Part shown: positions 12,501-23,051 of the stretch, one piece after another
Position numbering within the stretch: position 1 is the stretch's first letter
Layout of the letters: the number at the start of each line of letters is the position of its first letter
From: Alternaria dauci
Taxonomy: Eukaryota > Ascomycota > Dothideomycetes > Pleosporales > Pleosporaceae
Assembly (NCBI RefSeq): GCF_042100115.1
Contig: NC_091280.1
Location: 558,001-622,000 of the forward strand
Reading direction: 5' to 3'
Length of the DNA stretch: 64,000 nucleotides
Notes under the pieces: model-generated
Databases searched by the model: none
Seen by the model: the letters and a program-made list of their open reading frames with translations, nothing else
Told to the model about the DNA's origin: nothing
Translations under genes and position numbers: made by a program

Positions 12501-15500
12501 GTCGCCGAGAACGCGAAGAGAACCGTCGTCGCAACCAAGCCAACGCTGGTGCTCCTCCTCCGCAGGCTGAAGAGATGGATCCTGCAAGCTTTTTCGCGTC
12601 CCTGGAACCCACCCTACGAGCTGCTGTGCTTATGGATACAGATGAAGACGTTCTGCGCCAGCTCCCGCCAGAGCTATCCGCGGAAGCCCGAGCGATGGGA
12701 GGCGATCGCCGGTTACATCAGTTCAACGAGTTCGGTTATAGACGAGGTGACCGCCGTGCCCAGCCGGATGATCCGTCGCAGAAGAAGAAGGCACGCCCTT
12801 GCGTACAGATGCTCGACAAAGCCGGCGTTGCGACGCTCCTTAGACTCATGTTCATCCCACAGCAGGGAAGCGCAAAGGGCAGCCTGAGCTCCATCTTGCG
12901 CTACGTGTGTGAGAACCGCCAGAACCGTGCGGAGGTCATCAGCATTTTGCTCAGCATTCTTCAAGATGGAAGCGCTGATGTCAATGCTGTCGAGAAGAGC
13001 TTTGCGCAACTGTCCATTCGAGCAAAGCAGCCTCAGCAACCAGCGGACAAGACCCCAAAGATCTCCCGCAAGAACGGTGCCTTGTCAATCAACGCGGACG
13101 TCTCTCCACTTATGGTTGTTCAGCAATGTCTTAACACGCTCACCCAGCTGACAGAGAAAAACCCCGCTGTGTGGCAATTCTTCCTGACCGAACATGAGAC
13201 GGGCGTAGGATTCAAGAACCGTGCCAATCGCAAGGGCAAGGCCAAAGAGACCAAGGCGAATAGGTATCCAGTCAATGCTCTACTTACCTTGCTAGACCGC
13301 AAGCTCATCGTTGAGAGCTCCACCATCATGGAGCAATTGACGACACTGCTGAAGGTCATTACCGCACCGCTGCAGGCTCTCAAGAAGGAGAAGGAGAAGG
13401 CCGCCGAAGAGGCGAAGAAGGAAGCCGAGACATCTGCGGAGGGCCAGGCCACCGAGAACCAGCCTTCCGACACCGCAGCCACAGAGGCTCGTCCTGAAGG
13501 CCAAGATACTGAGATGACGACTGCTTCTGAGAATGCGGATCAGTCTGAAACGGCTACTACTGGGGGCGAAGGCAGCACTTCCAAGCCTGACGAGTCAAAG
13601 ACCGAAGATGACAAGGCGAAGAAGCACCGTACACTCACACCGCCCGATGTGCCTGAAGTCAATCTTCGACTTGTCGCTAAGATCCTGGCTGCTCGGGAAT
13701 GCAACAGTAAGGTCTTCCAGGAGACTCTTAACGTCATCAGCAACCTTTCGCCTATCCCCGGAGCGAAGGAAGTCTTTGGTCAAGAATTGCTTGGTATTGC
13801 CAAGGATCTGGCCAGCTCAACACTCCAGGATCTCACCAGCTTGACGGTTCAAGTCTCAAAGGCAAGCTCGCCTACCGATGTTCAAGGCATCGCACTTGCC
13901 AAGTTCTCTCCAGCAAGCTCCGATCAAACCAAGCTGCTTCGGGCCTTGACGGCGCTTGACTATCTCTTCGATCCATCACGTGACAGCAGGGACAAGCCCG
14001 AATCCGCCGCAGAGGCACTTGAGCCGGCTCAGAAGGAAGACATCCTCCTAACCTTATATGAGGACCGAGCTTTCGCGCCCCTGTGGGAGAAGCTCAGTGA
14101 GTGTCTCACCATCATTCGCCAGCGCGGCAATATGCTCAACATTGCCACTACACTCCTCCCGCTCATCGAGAGTCTTATGGTTGTGTGTAAGAACACTACT
14201 CTCAAGGAGATGCCATTGTCCAAAATGATGCCCAAAGAGTTCGCTCTGTCTAGCCCACCGCCTGAAAGCAGGATGGAGAATCTGTTCTTCAACTTTACTG
14301 AAGAGCATCGCAAGATTCTCAACGATCTTGTTCGCCAGAATCCCAAGTTGATGAGTGGTACATTCTCTCTTCTCGTCAAGAATTCCAAGGTGTTGGAGTT
14401 CGACAACAAGCGCAACTATTTCAACCGAAAGCTCCACTCCCGAGGCGGCGACCGACAAGCACATCCACCTCTGCAGCTTTCTGTCCGCCGAGACCAGGTC
14501 TTCCTAGACTCCTTTAAGTCGCTGTACTTCAAGTCAGCTGATGAAATGAAGTTTGGCAAACTTAGCATCCGCTTCCACGGCGAAGAAGGTGTTGACGCTG
14601 GTGGTGTTACTCGCGAATGGTTCCAGTCCATCTCACGCCAAATGTTCAACGCCGACTACGCTCTCTTTGTACCGGTAGCTTCCGATCGCACGACGTTCCA
14701 CCCCAATCGCCTCAGTTCTATTAACCCTGAGCATCTGATGTTCTTCAAGTTTATTGGTCGCATCATCGGTAAAGCTCTCTACGAAGGTCGTGTTCTCGAC
14801 TGCCATTTCAGCCGAGCGGTCTACAAGCAAATCATGGGCAAGCAGGTGAGCCTCAAGGACATGGAGACACTTGATCTGGAGTACTACAAGTCCCTGGAAT
14901 GGATGATTCATAACGAGATTACGGACATTATCACGGAGACCTTTTCAGTGGAAGTCGAGGCTTTCGGTGAGATGCAGACTGTCGACCTCATCGAGAATGG
15001 ACGTAACATTCCTGTCACTGAAGACAACAAGCACGAGTATATTCGCCTCATCACTGAGCACCGTCTTGTCGGTGCCGTCCAGGAGCAGCTCGAGAATTTC
15101 CTCAAGGGCTTCCACGATATCGTTCCGGCCGAACTCGTCTCCATCTTTAGCGAACAAGAGCTGGAGCTTCTCATCTCTGGCCTCCCTGACATCAACGTGG
15201 ACGACTGGAAGAACAACACCGAGTACCACAACTACACGGCCGCCTCCCCCCAGATCCAGTGGTTCTGGCGCGCTGTCCGAACGTTCGAGAAGGAAGAGCA
15301 GGCTAAGCTACTGCAATTCGTTACTGGTACTAGTAAGGTGCCGCTGAATGGCTTCAAGGAACTCGAGGGCATGAACGGGTTCAGCAAGTTCAACATCCAT
15401 CGCGATTATGGTAGCAAGGATCGTTTGCCTAGCAGTCACACTTGCTTTAACCGTAAGTTTCATCCCCCAATACTGACTTATTATTCCTTGGAAGCAGAAG

Positions 15501-15610
15501 CTAATTATGGAACAGAACTTGACCTCCCAGAGTACGAAAGTTACGAGGATCTGCGCAAGGCCTTGTACACCGCTATGACGGCTGGTGGCGAGTACTTTGG
15601 CTTCGCCTAG
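3552..15610 (+). CDS. TOM1: Giant HECT-type E3 ubiquitin ligase (Tom1/HUWE1)
   Basis: This ligase transfers ubiquitin from an E2 through a catalytic cysteine to its substrates. My model is join(3552..3596, 3653..11084, 11139..15452, 15516..15610), 3961 residues. Exon 1 encodes MKIKKQATSRHESTL and joins in frame to SPMIADF, giving the N-terminus expected of the family, where YHWIPALNRFDHIL aligns with the start of HUWE1. The N-terminal two thirds is an alpha-helical repeat region of the DUF908/DUF913 type. A very acidic Asp/Glu stretch lies at 10510-11230. An Arg/Glu coiled coil (11850-12000) and two ubiquitin-binding-motif-like repeats (DALPEDLREEVL, AALPADIRAELL) come before the C-terminal HECT domain (about 14450-15610). 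Splicing at 15453-15515 restores HTCFNQLDLPEY with the catalytic cysteine near residue 3928. Both inner introns are multiples of three without stops, so an unspliced reading looks intact but is misleading. Yeast Tom1 acts in mRNA export and in removal of excess ribosomal proteins and histones. Confidence 0.95.
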
Positions 15611-16689
15611 AAGCACCCCACTGGCTCACTTTCACCGATTTTTGCTAGCACGAAGGGCTTGTCTCTTACTCATGATAGCAACTTTTCGACATTACATATT
15701 ACGAACTCTCTTTGCATTGCGAGGCGCAGGGAGGTTGTGCACGGGATATACCCTAATGTGGGGGATGGCGGAAGAGGGTGATTGTACGAGTATGAGCAAA
15801 ATTGGAGGATTGGAGGAGTTTAGTGCTTATGAGTTTACGATTCGACGATGATCTGGTGCGAGTCGGTCGAGCACATGGGGAGACTGGGAGTGCAGGCCCA
15901 AGTCTCTTCCGCTGATGTGAGACTACTCGTATCAGATCAAGGATGATGGGGTTATTTCTTTCGAAGTACTTTTACTATCGAGACTTCATTTTGGTAGTGG
16001 AAAGATAGTCAATGAGTTTCTCCACCAGGATTCGTGTGTTTTGAAGGTTGTGATGTTGTGGGATGTAGTTGTTGCATGAGAGTTGCGCGCCAGCTGGGCA
16101 TGCAGTATCCTTTTGGTCAGCAGGTAACCCAGTCCGAGAGACCAGAATGTGTCTGACCATTGAGTCTCGAGTAGCTTGATTTATGAACAGTGTACGTAAG
16201 GAAACTTGAAGAGTCAGACCGTGGTATACTCATACCTGTACCATGTTACAAGTAGCTGATACTTCTGTGGAAAGCTTTCCCCAAGATAATCGACCGCTGT
16301 CTCTTGCTATTTTCAAGCTGTCCTCTGCAGGCGGGATAATTGTAATAGTTCTCGGCGGTCGCTCTCGAGGAGAAGGGTACGCAGCTGCAGTTAGAGGGAA
16401 TCTAACAGCAAGACCACCTAGCTAATACTATTCGTATCCGCTTTCCATTTGTTGCCCCTACCTTTTCTTGCCTTCTTCCTTACGTAGTCCATGGAAGGTG
16501 CGGGTGTGGCGCTTGCCCGATCTGGGCAGTCAGGCACGGCTTACCGGATTAGGGCAACTATCGCATCCATACATTGTGGGGATAAGCGACGGACAACATC
16601 ATCATGGTGTCTTATAACGAGCTTAGTACATCTCTGCAATATTGGATCGCTCATAGCTTTCGTTTCACAATCGACAAATCATACCAAAA
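15611..16689. other. Intergenic, 1.1 kb
   Basis: This holds the 3' flank of the ligase gene and the leader of the cupin gene. No frame here shows a family motif. The final 100 bases probably form the transcribed leader of the cupin gene, because its first intron begins at 16691. Confidence 0.5.
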
Positions 16690-17238
16690 AGTAAGCTAAA
16701 CCTTTATCTACCATACCCTTCCATCGCATCGCATCGCGCCATTGCTAACGCGCTTCACGTATACAGTGTCTGGCAATCTAGTACCTCTTACCGTCATCAA
16801 AGGCGCAGGCCATGAATTCATTCCACTTCCACAAGGCGACAACGCCACTGTAGCAGATTTCCACACGTACATTGCTCCTCACCAACTCTGAAGCTTTCCT
16901 CAACGATCTAACCTCTGTGCAGCATCCGCACACAAACCACCGACTCACCTGCACATCTGACATCTGGTTTCTACAAGATCGAAGCTGGGCCCTCTAAGCC
17001 AGCATCTTACACCTTTGAGGAGACCAAGTATGTTCTAAGCGGTCAAATCGATGTCTTGGATGAAGCAACTGGTATCACGCATCACCTTGTCGCGGGTGAC
17101 TTTGCGTTCTTTCATGTAGGGTCCAAGGTCCAATTCTCTACCAAGTCGAGAGGTATGGCCTTCTATGCCGTCACAAGGCCGGTCAGAGTGGCGCATCCAA
17201 ATCTGAAGGAAAGGGAAGAGAAGACGTCCAAGTTGTAA
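16690..17238 (+). CDS. Small cupin protein, EutQ-like
   Basis: The 138-residue protein is a single-domain RmlC-type cupin, resembling the ethanolamine-utilisation EutQ-like cupins found in fungi. The model is join(16690, 16767..16866, 16923..17238). The start codon is split: A at 16690, then a 76-nt intron (GTAAGC, branch GCTAAC, ACAG), then TG at 16767. A second 56-nt intron (branch TCTAAC) joins DFHT to IRTQTTD. The cupin core is residues 55-125: ETKYVLSGQIDVLDE (motif 1-like) and GDFAFFHVGSKVQF, giving the usual glycine-rich turns. The canonical metal-binding His-x-His of motif 1 is not obvious, so catalysis is uncertain. The upstream ATG at 16604 reads into a stop just after the first intron and was rejected. 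No neighbouring gene for ethanolamine use was seen. Confidence 0.7.
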
Positions 17239-17825
17239 GAGCTAGTTGCGACGGAATCGCACGGTTACTATAAAAGAAGAAGGCGAATGTAACAGTATAG
17301 AGCTATGCTGTTTTGGAGGAAGAGGAATCCGCCTACTATTAAATGGCCTGCCGGTAACGCTGCATATGAACAGTTTAGGCAGGACCAACACTTGAATAAC
17401 CACTGAGTAAAGCTGTGTCTCTACGCAAGACTACTATCGTTCCCGATCAATTACGTCAATCATACGGAACATCAGCAAATGTCTTTCGTTAAGCGTAAAC
17501 TTTTCATCTACCGCATGTTACCGGCAACCATACGGCGCGGTCCTTCTCTTTGCGGCACAGTCGCATTCCCACACTGCAATGTGCCACACCATGACGAAAA
17601 ACTTTTGGCGTTCCTAGGACGAAAGATATCTTCGTCTAATGAGCTGGTGCTACATCATGCGCATAGCCTTGCTCGCTTGACTGTGCCGCAAGCGCATTCT
17701 CTTCGCTGATTCGACGGATGGTCACACGACCTGTTTGGAAGGGCCGATGCCTGTCTTTCGACGTGTAGGGTAGTGGGTACTGATGTATCTCCAGCCTATC
17801 GTGGGGCAGGATACTTCGTGGCAAA
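17239..17825. other. Intergenic, about 0.6 kb
   Basis: Nothing recognisable. A 5' exon of the next gene could lie here, because that gene has no clear signal peptide at its first methionine. Confidence 0.4.
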
Positions 17826-19118
17826 GTGAATCGATATATCAAAATGCCCCGCCTTCGTCGTAGTGGTTGGGATGGCGCATTCACCTTTGGAAGACTGATG
17901 GGCTGGGATACTATCTGCCTTGATACCCCAGTGCACAAGTTTCCTACGACTATACTTTTACATGATTATCTACTTATGTTGGTCTGGAATCTCAACACTG
18001 TCTGGACTCTCACGATGGCAACTTCAGAAACCAATACATATGCCTGGTATGTCGAGGAGTGGGAATACCGAGAATTCTCCTACGAGAGCGTGATATCAGC
18101 CGTGAACACCAGCGCTGATTGGGAGGTGACCTTGACTATGAGAATTTTACCCTCTCTCAGCGGTGTGGCCTTCTACCCATACGATAAGACCATGACAGCA
18201 GATGGGAACTACTTCATTTCCAGATGTGAAATCTCCCTCATGACGGCGCCGGATCAGATCATGTTTCGACGTAGCCCATCTACAGTACCTATTGAATCGA
18301 GTATCTCAACAAAGACCTTAATACCGCCTGCGATACTTCCTAGACCGAGCTCGACTAGCAACGAGGATGCGCAAATAGTGTCTGCGACAGATGTCACTTA
18401 TTCGACTAGCTTTGGAAGTTCAGATTCAGCAAGTAGCACAATCGCGATGCAATCTAGTGATGGCAGTCAGTCAACTGTAGCAACATCTGGGAGTGATAGG
18501 GGCAGCCCGAGTTTAGGAGGAGGAGCAATCGCTGGTATAGTTACAGGAGCTATAGTAATTCTCGCGTCAATCATCGGCGGATGGTTTTTCTGGCGAAGAA
18601 GAAAGCGCGCAAAGGAAAGCGGTTTGAGCTCGGGGGACGCCGAACAGGTCAGACGAGAGGAAAACGCGGGACTGCCATCATCATATTACAACTCAAAAGA
18701 AAAGCAAACTTGTCACCACCCTGAACATGTTCACGAATTTCCCGGGAGCGATCAAGCGCCGATACCAGCGCAAGAGCTGGATACCTCGCACTGGTCCTCG
18801 TCCACGATGACGGGAGCACGCCATTCCATAGGCAGGGCAGAATACAATTACAGGCCAGCTTACGAGCTACATCCCGACTCTCGGCTAGGAGAGCTGCCAG
18901 ATTTTATGGATGAACAGACTTTTACAGCGCACCGTCATGATCTGGAACCTACTGCTACAACTACCGGTTCTACCGAGATGGCCGAAACGTCAAGTGATGC
19001 AGCATCACCGCATATTGAAGCGCAGAGGAGAAGAGAGATGGAATGGCTAGATATGGAGGAGGAAATGATACGGAAACGGCGGGAGACACTTACATTGCAA
19101 GGGGGTGCGAAGACTTAA
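17826..19118 (+). CDS. Single-pass membrane protein with Ser/Thr-rich stalk
   Basis: The 430-residue open frame has an N-terminal globular part with conserved-looking Trp and Tyr (about 60-150). A Ser/Thr-rich stalk follows (about 155-230), then one strong transmembrane helix (about 232-256, AGIVTGAIVILASIIGGWFF) stopped by RRRKRAK, and a hydrophilic cytoplasmic tail ending in a Glu/Arg-rich coiled coil. This layout is common among fungal cell-surface proteins, including Mid2-like sensors, but I do not recognise the ectodomain. The first methionine lacks a standard signal peptide; a hydrophobic stretch near residues 40-65 might serve, or the true N-terminus may lie in an unseen upstream exon. 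An alternative ATG is at 17844. The body is a confident gene; the start is not. Confidence 0.6.
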   Translation: MNRYIKMPRLRRSGWDGAFTFGRLMGWDTICLDTPVHKFPTTILLHDYLLMLVWNLNTVWTLTMATSETNTYAWYVEEWEYREFSYESVISAVNTSADWEVTLTMRILPSLSGVAFYPYDKTMTADGNYFISRCEISLMTAPDQIMFRRSPSTVPIESSISTKTLIPPAILPRPSSTSNEDAQIVSATDVTYSTSFGSSDSASSTIAMQSSDGSQSTVATSGSDRGSPSLGGGAIAGIVTGAIVILASIIGGWFFWRRRKRAKESGLSSGDAEQVRREENAGLPSSYYNSKEKQTCHHPEHVHEFPGSDQAPIPAQELDTSHWSSSTMTGARHSIGRAEYNYRPAYELHPDSRLGELPDFMDEQTFTAHRHDLEPTATTTGSTEMAETSSDAASPHIEAQRRREMEWLDMEEEMIRKRRETLTLQGGAKT

Positions 19119-19657
19119 GTGGAAGAGCAGTGGCGTGTGTGCAAAGGAACCTTGGAATGTGGTTAATACATCTTGTCAAGAGTACGGGGGACTGACAGGG
19201 TCGACTCCGTCACGGAACTTGGTTGACCGAAGCAAGAAGACGTGAAGAATTATGTGCTGAAGGAGGCGATAACGGTCGGTGAGCCGCGTGAACACGTGAT
19301 GCACCACTCGCATAGCAGTGGCAATGCCTGCTTCACCTATGGGTGGGGCTGATGCTGAGAGAGCCTCCTTAGAACTGGCTGCATATCTTTGGGTAGAACA
19401 AGAGAGGGGCTTTTATCGGAATGAGGATAATGGTGTGTAATGAGTGTCGTGCATGACAAAGATGCATAGTATGCAGCCTGTGTAATAGCAACTCCATCAA
19501 AATGACGACCCAGAATTCATAAAGCATAGCAAGAGGTTGAAGAGAATAAATGAGGTCAAGAATGAATTGCATTGCGGGCCTTGTTGGCACTCCGCGTCAT
19601 TATATAACCCAAACGCCATGATGAAAAAGATTCGTTACACTCATAGACTACCGTCGT
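19119..19657. other. Intergenic, convergent 3' flanks
   Basis: This lies between the membrane-protein gene (+) and the inositol oxygenase gene (-). I see only AT-rich 3' flank sequence and no gene. Confidence 0.5.
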
Positions 19658-20638
19658 CTACCACTTGAGCTTCTTGTCCTTGCCAATGAACTCATCAATA
19701 ATGTCCAAGTAGTACTCCTTGAGATCCTCGACCTTGGGAACCTCATCGCTCTTGCTGTAGAGATCGTAAGGGTTGAATGCCTTGACAGCCTCCAGCATGC
19801 GCTCGTCCTTCTCGTTCATCATCCACCTGTACGCACCGCCAGTGTGCCATGGGTAGAAAGAGTGGTACCTGATCATAGCAAGACCCTCGTCAGGGATGCT
19901 GCTCTGGTCCTTCATGATGTGGTAGAGGTACTCGTCGTGGCCCCAGCTCAGCATGACATTGTCCATGCCGCAGCCGGGTGTGTAGATACCGTGCTCGGTG
20001 CTGTAGATCTCGTCGTTGTAGTCGGGGTTGTTCTTGAAAGTGTCGGGGTAAATGATCTTGGGGGAGAAGGCGCAGCCAACAGGGAATGTGTCGCCGACAA
20101 CGTCCCACTGACCCTGGGCGTCGAAGAAGAAGAGGAGCTTGCCGAGGTCGTGAATAAGACCGACAAGCTGGAACCAACGGGGCTTTCCGTCGCGGCGGAT
20201 AGCTTCGGCAGACTGGAGAAGATGCTCGATCTGGGAGAGGGAGGTGTCGGGGTCAGACTCGTCGATGAGTGTGTTGAGCTTCTCCATTGCTTCCCAGATG
20301 GTCATCTCTGCGCGGGTCTTGCTGTGGAATGCGTTGCGTGCCTTGAGGTTGTAGGCGACGGTTTGCTTCTCGTGTTGCTCGCGGTAGAAGTTCTTGACGC
20401 GGTCGCATGCCTCTTCGTACTGGCGGAACTGAGTCTTGTCCTTCTCAGCATCGAATTCGGATTGCTCGTAGATGTCCTTCTCCTTCTGTGTTGCGGTGCC
20501 GTTCTTGACCTTCATGGCGGCCTTGAGGACGTTGACATCGTCAATGGCGTCGGAAGTGGCCTCGAGGGCAAGACCATCGCGGTGGTCGTTGAAGTTCTCA
20601 GCCACATTGGGCGTCTCGAAGATTGCGCCTGGGGCCAT
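19658..20638 (-). CDS. MIOX: myo-Inositol oxygenase
   Basis: The 326-residue non-haem di-iron enzyme cleaves myo-inositol with O2 to give D-glucuronate, the entry step of inositol catabolism by the glucuronate route. All iron ligands known from the mammalian enzyme are present: His139 (IEHLLQSAE), His163-Asp164 (LIHDLGK), His234 (WGHDEYLY), His259 (IRYHSFYPWHTG) and Asp292 (YDLYSK). The signature GDTFPVGC and the terminal Trp are also kept. The start at 20638 (MAPGAIFE) was preferred over an in-frame codon 21 bases upstream. The gene is intronless, and its long N-terminal region (1-80) is typical of fungal and plant members. It is divergent from the aldo/keto reductase gene across 1.1 kb and heads a run of five oxidoreductase genes. 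Confidence 0.97.
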   Translation of the reverse strand: MAPGAIFETPNVAENFNDHRDGLALEATSDAIDDVNVLKAAMKVKNGTATQKEKDIYEQSEFDAEKDKTQFRQYEEACDRVKNFYREQHEKQTVAYNLKARNAFHSKTRAEMTIWEAMEKLNTLIDESDPDTSLSQIEHLLQSAEAIRRDGKPRWFQLVGLIHDLGKLLFFFDAQGQWDVVGDTFPVGCAFSPKIIYPDTFKNNPDYNDEIYSTEHGIYTPGCGMDNVMLSWGHDEYLYHIMKDQSSIPDEGLAMIRYHSFYPWHTGGAYRWMMNEKDERMLEAVKAFNPYDLYSKSDEVPKVEDLKEYYLDIIDEFIGKDKKLKW

Positions 20639-21773
20639 GATGCGAAATGTAATGGGCAAAAAAGAGGGGTATCTCTAGAATATGCAAAGTGCAGAAATGC
20701 GGCACGCTATGGAATGGTTGTTGAAGATGTGATGAAGATGGAAGTTGAGCTGAGTGATGTGTAGAGAATGCGACAAGAGGAGAGCAGTACTTATCCTTTG
20801 GCCGCTACCATACAACGAAGCGTTGTCTTGCCAGAACCAGCAAACATCATTACGTCCGAAGTAACCCCAGTCTGCCCAGCCTGAAATTCTGGAGTCAGAT
20901 TTCTCATCGTCTCCATCTTTGAGATCCACCTGTGGAGGTCACTCCGCACCGGTCTGCCAGCAAGATAGGGTTGGGCCAATGGTATCAAAGGAAGATGGCA
21001 ATGTCAGGCAATTCTCGCCGTCGCGCTCATCTGCCGTTGAGTAGCCAGAAGGAGATCTGGGGTTCTGGAAAGGCGGCTAAGGGTCCTGGTTTGCATTCCG
21101 CCCGTGGTGGTTGGATACTTGCGTTAGATCTGCCGTCGTTCGGCGGGAGTGCATCGCACGCGTCCGCATGGGGCCATAGGGTGCAATTTTGCCCGCTCCA
21201 TCTGCATACGGTAATTCTCGCCGCCCCAACAGCCGACGGTCCCTTGCTCTCGTCGCGAAGACTCGGATGGGCGACCGATGATCAGAAAACGTGCTGCATG
21301 ATGACGCCCCAACTGGCATCATGCTGGGACGAAGGTCAGCCCCTCGAAGCACGTGACGCTCGGTGCCACCTTCCCCGACAACACCCCACGAACACGTTGG
21401 CTTGTCTGGGCAAACTGCTGCGGCGAAAATTTCGCGTGAGGCTGAAGCGCGTCGAGCGCGTATCAGAAGCCATCTCGCAGCCCCCGGACCGAAGCTATAC
21501 CGGCGGGGCAGGCATGGCGGGGCAGCATCGGACGTCGGAATGAATTATAGAGTCAATCAACGCTTGACGTATGTCTTTAGCCATGCCAGAAGGGTAAACT
21601 TCAGCCACAGTATGGAGCTCCCAAGTAAAGGCGAGCCAGCCAGCCCCTGGCACGCAACAACCCCGCTGCCACTACTAATACCCCAAGCACACCACTGAGT
21701 CGCGATGAATCCCGCTCTCTCCAAGTTTATGCTCAAAAGTACACCCAAAAGTATCCTCGACCCACAGCCCGAA
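20639..21773. promoter_or_regulatory. Divergent intergenic region, MIOX and aldo/keto reductase
   Basis: This 1.1-kb spacer separates the inositol oxygenase gene (leftward) from the aldo/keto reductase gene (rightward) and must hold both promoters. I see no convincing gene in it; a 203-codon frame at 20932-21543 has no protein-like composition. I could not recognise a specific regulator site. If the reductase starts at 21705, the spacer is 69 bases shorter. Confidence 0.45.
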
Positions 21774-22821
21774 ATGAACACTGCTCTCCCCCTCAACACT
21801 GGCGCTACCATCCCCGCTCTGGGATTGGGAACGTGGCAGTCTGCGCCTGGCGAGGTCAAGAAGGCCGTTGTCCACGCTATCGAGAGCGGTTACAGGCACA
21901 TCGACTGTGCCTACTGCTACCAGAACGAGGATGAGGTCGGCGAAGCTCTCCAGGACGTCATTTCACGAGGAATCGTCAAGAGGGAGGACTTGTTCATCAC
22001 CAGCAAGCTCTGGTGCACATTCCACACCCGTGCTGAGGAGGGTCTGCAGAAGAGCTTGGACTTGCTCAAGACACCTTACGTAGACCTCTACCTCATGCAC
22101 TGGCCCGTTCCCATGAACCCCAAGGGCAAGTCTTCTACTTCTTGTGCGATACGCCAAAACTAACGTATACAGGCAACCACCCCCTCTTCCCCAAGCACGA
22201 GGATGGCTCAAGAGACATTGACACTTCAATCACCCACCAAGACACCTGGAAGAACCTCGAGAACCTGATCAAGGCGCATCCCGACAAGGTCAAGGCCATC
22301 GGTGTCGCCAACTACTCTGTCAAGTACATGGAGAAGCTTTTGGCTAAGGCTACCATCGTCCCCGCTGTCAACCAGATCGAGAACCACCCACTCTGCCCAC
22401 AACAAGAAGTTGTTGACTTCTGCAAGGAGAAGGGCATCCACATCACCGCCTACAGTCCGCTAGGAAGCACTGGTTCGCCTCTCTTCAAGGACGAGGGCGT
22501 CAACGAGGTCGCGAAGAAGCACAGCGTCACCCCCGCCGTCATTCTCCTCAGCTACCACCGTAGGTTTCGCCAGACCCATGCCTTCTCAAACACCCAACTA
22601 ACTTTGATGAAGTCGCCCGCAACTCCTCCGTCCTCGCAAAGTCTGTCACCCCATCCCGCATCGACGAGAACAAGAAGCTCATCTCCCTCGATGGCGAGGA
22701 CATGGAAAAGTTGGAGAAGATCCACAAGGAGAAGGGTATCACCCGCTATGTATACCCTCCGTTCGGTGTCAATGCTGGTTTCCCAGACAAGCCAGAGGGC
22801 ATGGATCTCAGCGGACCTTGA
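21774..22821 (+). CDS. NADPH-dependent aldo/keto reductase
   Basis: The model is join(21774..22125, 22173..22559, 22613..22821), 315 residues, the usual length for this (alpha/beta)8-barrel family. The catalytic tetrad is visible: Asp in HIDCAY, Tyr in AYCYQNE, Lys in ITSKLW and His in LYLMHWP. The ending also fits fungal members close to glycerol dehydrogenase, L-arabinose and glucuronate reductases. Intron 1 has a GC donor (GGCAAGT) and is 47 nt long; only this junction joins MNPKG to [11 protein letters not shown] in frame. Intron 2 is 53 nt and joins LLSYH to [15 protein letters not shown] further in-frame ATG at 21705 would add 23 residues with a basic, amphipathic look. Next to inositol oxygenase, a likely job is reducing D-glucuronate to L-gulonate. 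That is inference from context. Confidence 0.9.
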
Positions 22822-23051
22822 CTGCTTGAGGCAAGCAAGTTGTAGGTTATGCAGCTAGGATAGGATCAAAAAGCTATACCCAATGAAATGTTATGAGTTT
22901 TACAATCATGAAGGATTGATGATGATTGAAATCTTATGCAAAGTGGTGAGGGAAACAGAAGCATGCTAAGCTTATGAATATAAACAAAAATAGAATCTAG
23001 CATTGAACTCTGTCTTCCCTGTCATGCGTCTCCATCAATTAATCACACCAT

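Noticed and set aside
16243..16604. Short frames and an ATG at 16604 as start of the cupin gene
   Set aside because: The ATG at 16604 leads, after splicing, straight into a stop (reading TGT CTG GCA ATC TAG). The split ATG gives the cupin frame instead.
19844..20764. 306-codon plus-strand open frame
   Set aside because: It lies antisense to the inositol oxygenase gene and is Val/Leu/Gly-rich, as expected from the complement of a GC-biased coding strand. It has no family motif.
20932..21543. 203-codon plus-strand frame between the inositol oxygenase and aldo/keto reductase genes
   Set aside because: Composition is like random GC-rich sequence, with overlapping frames on both strands and no motifs.
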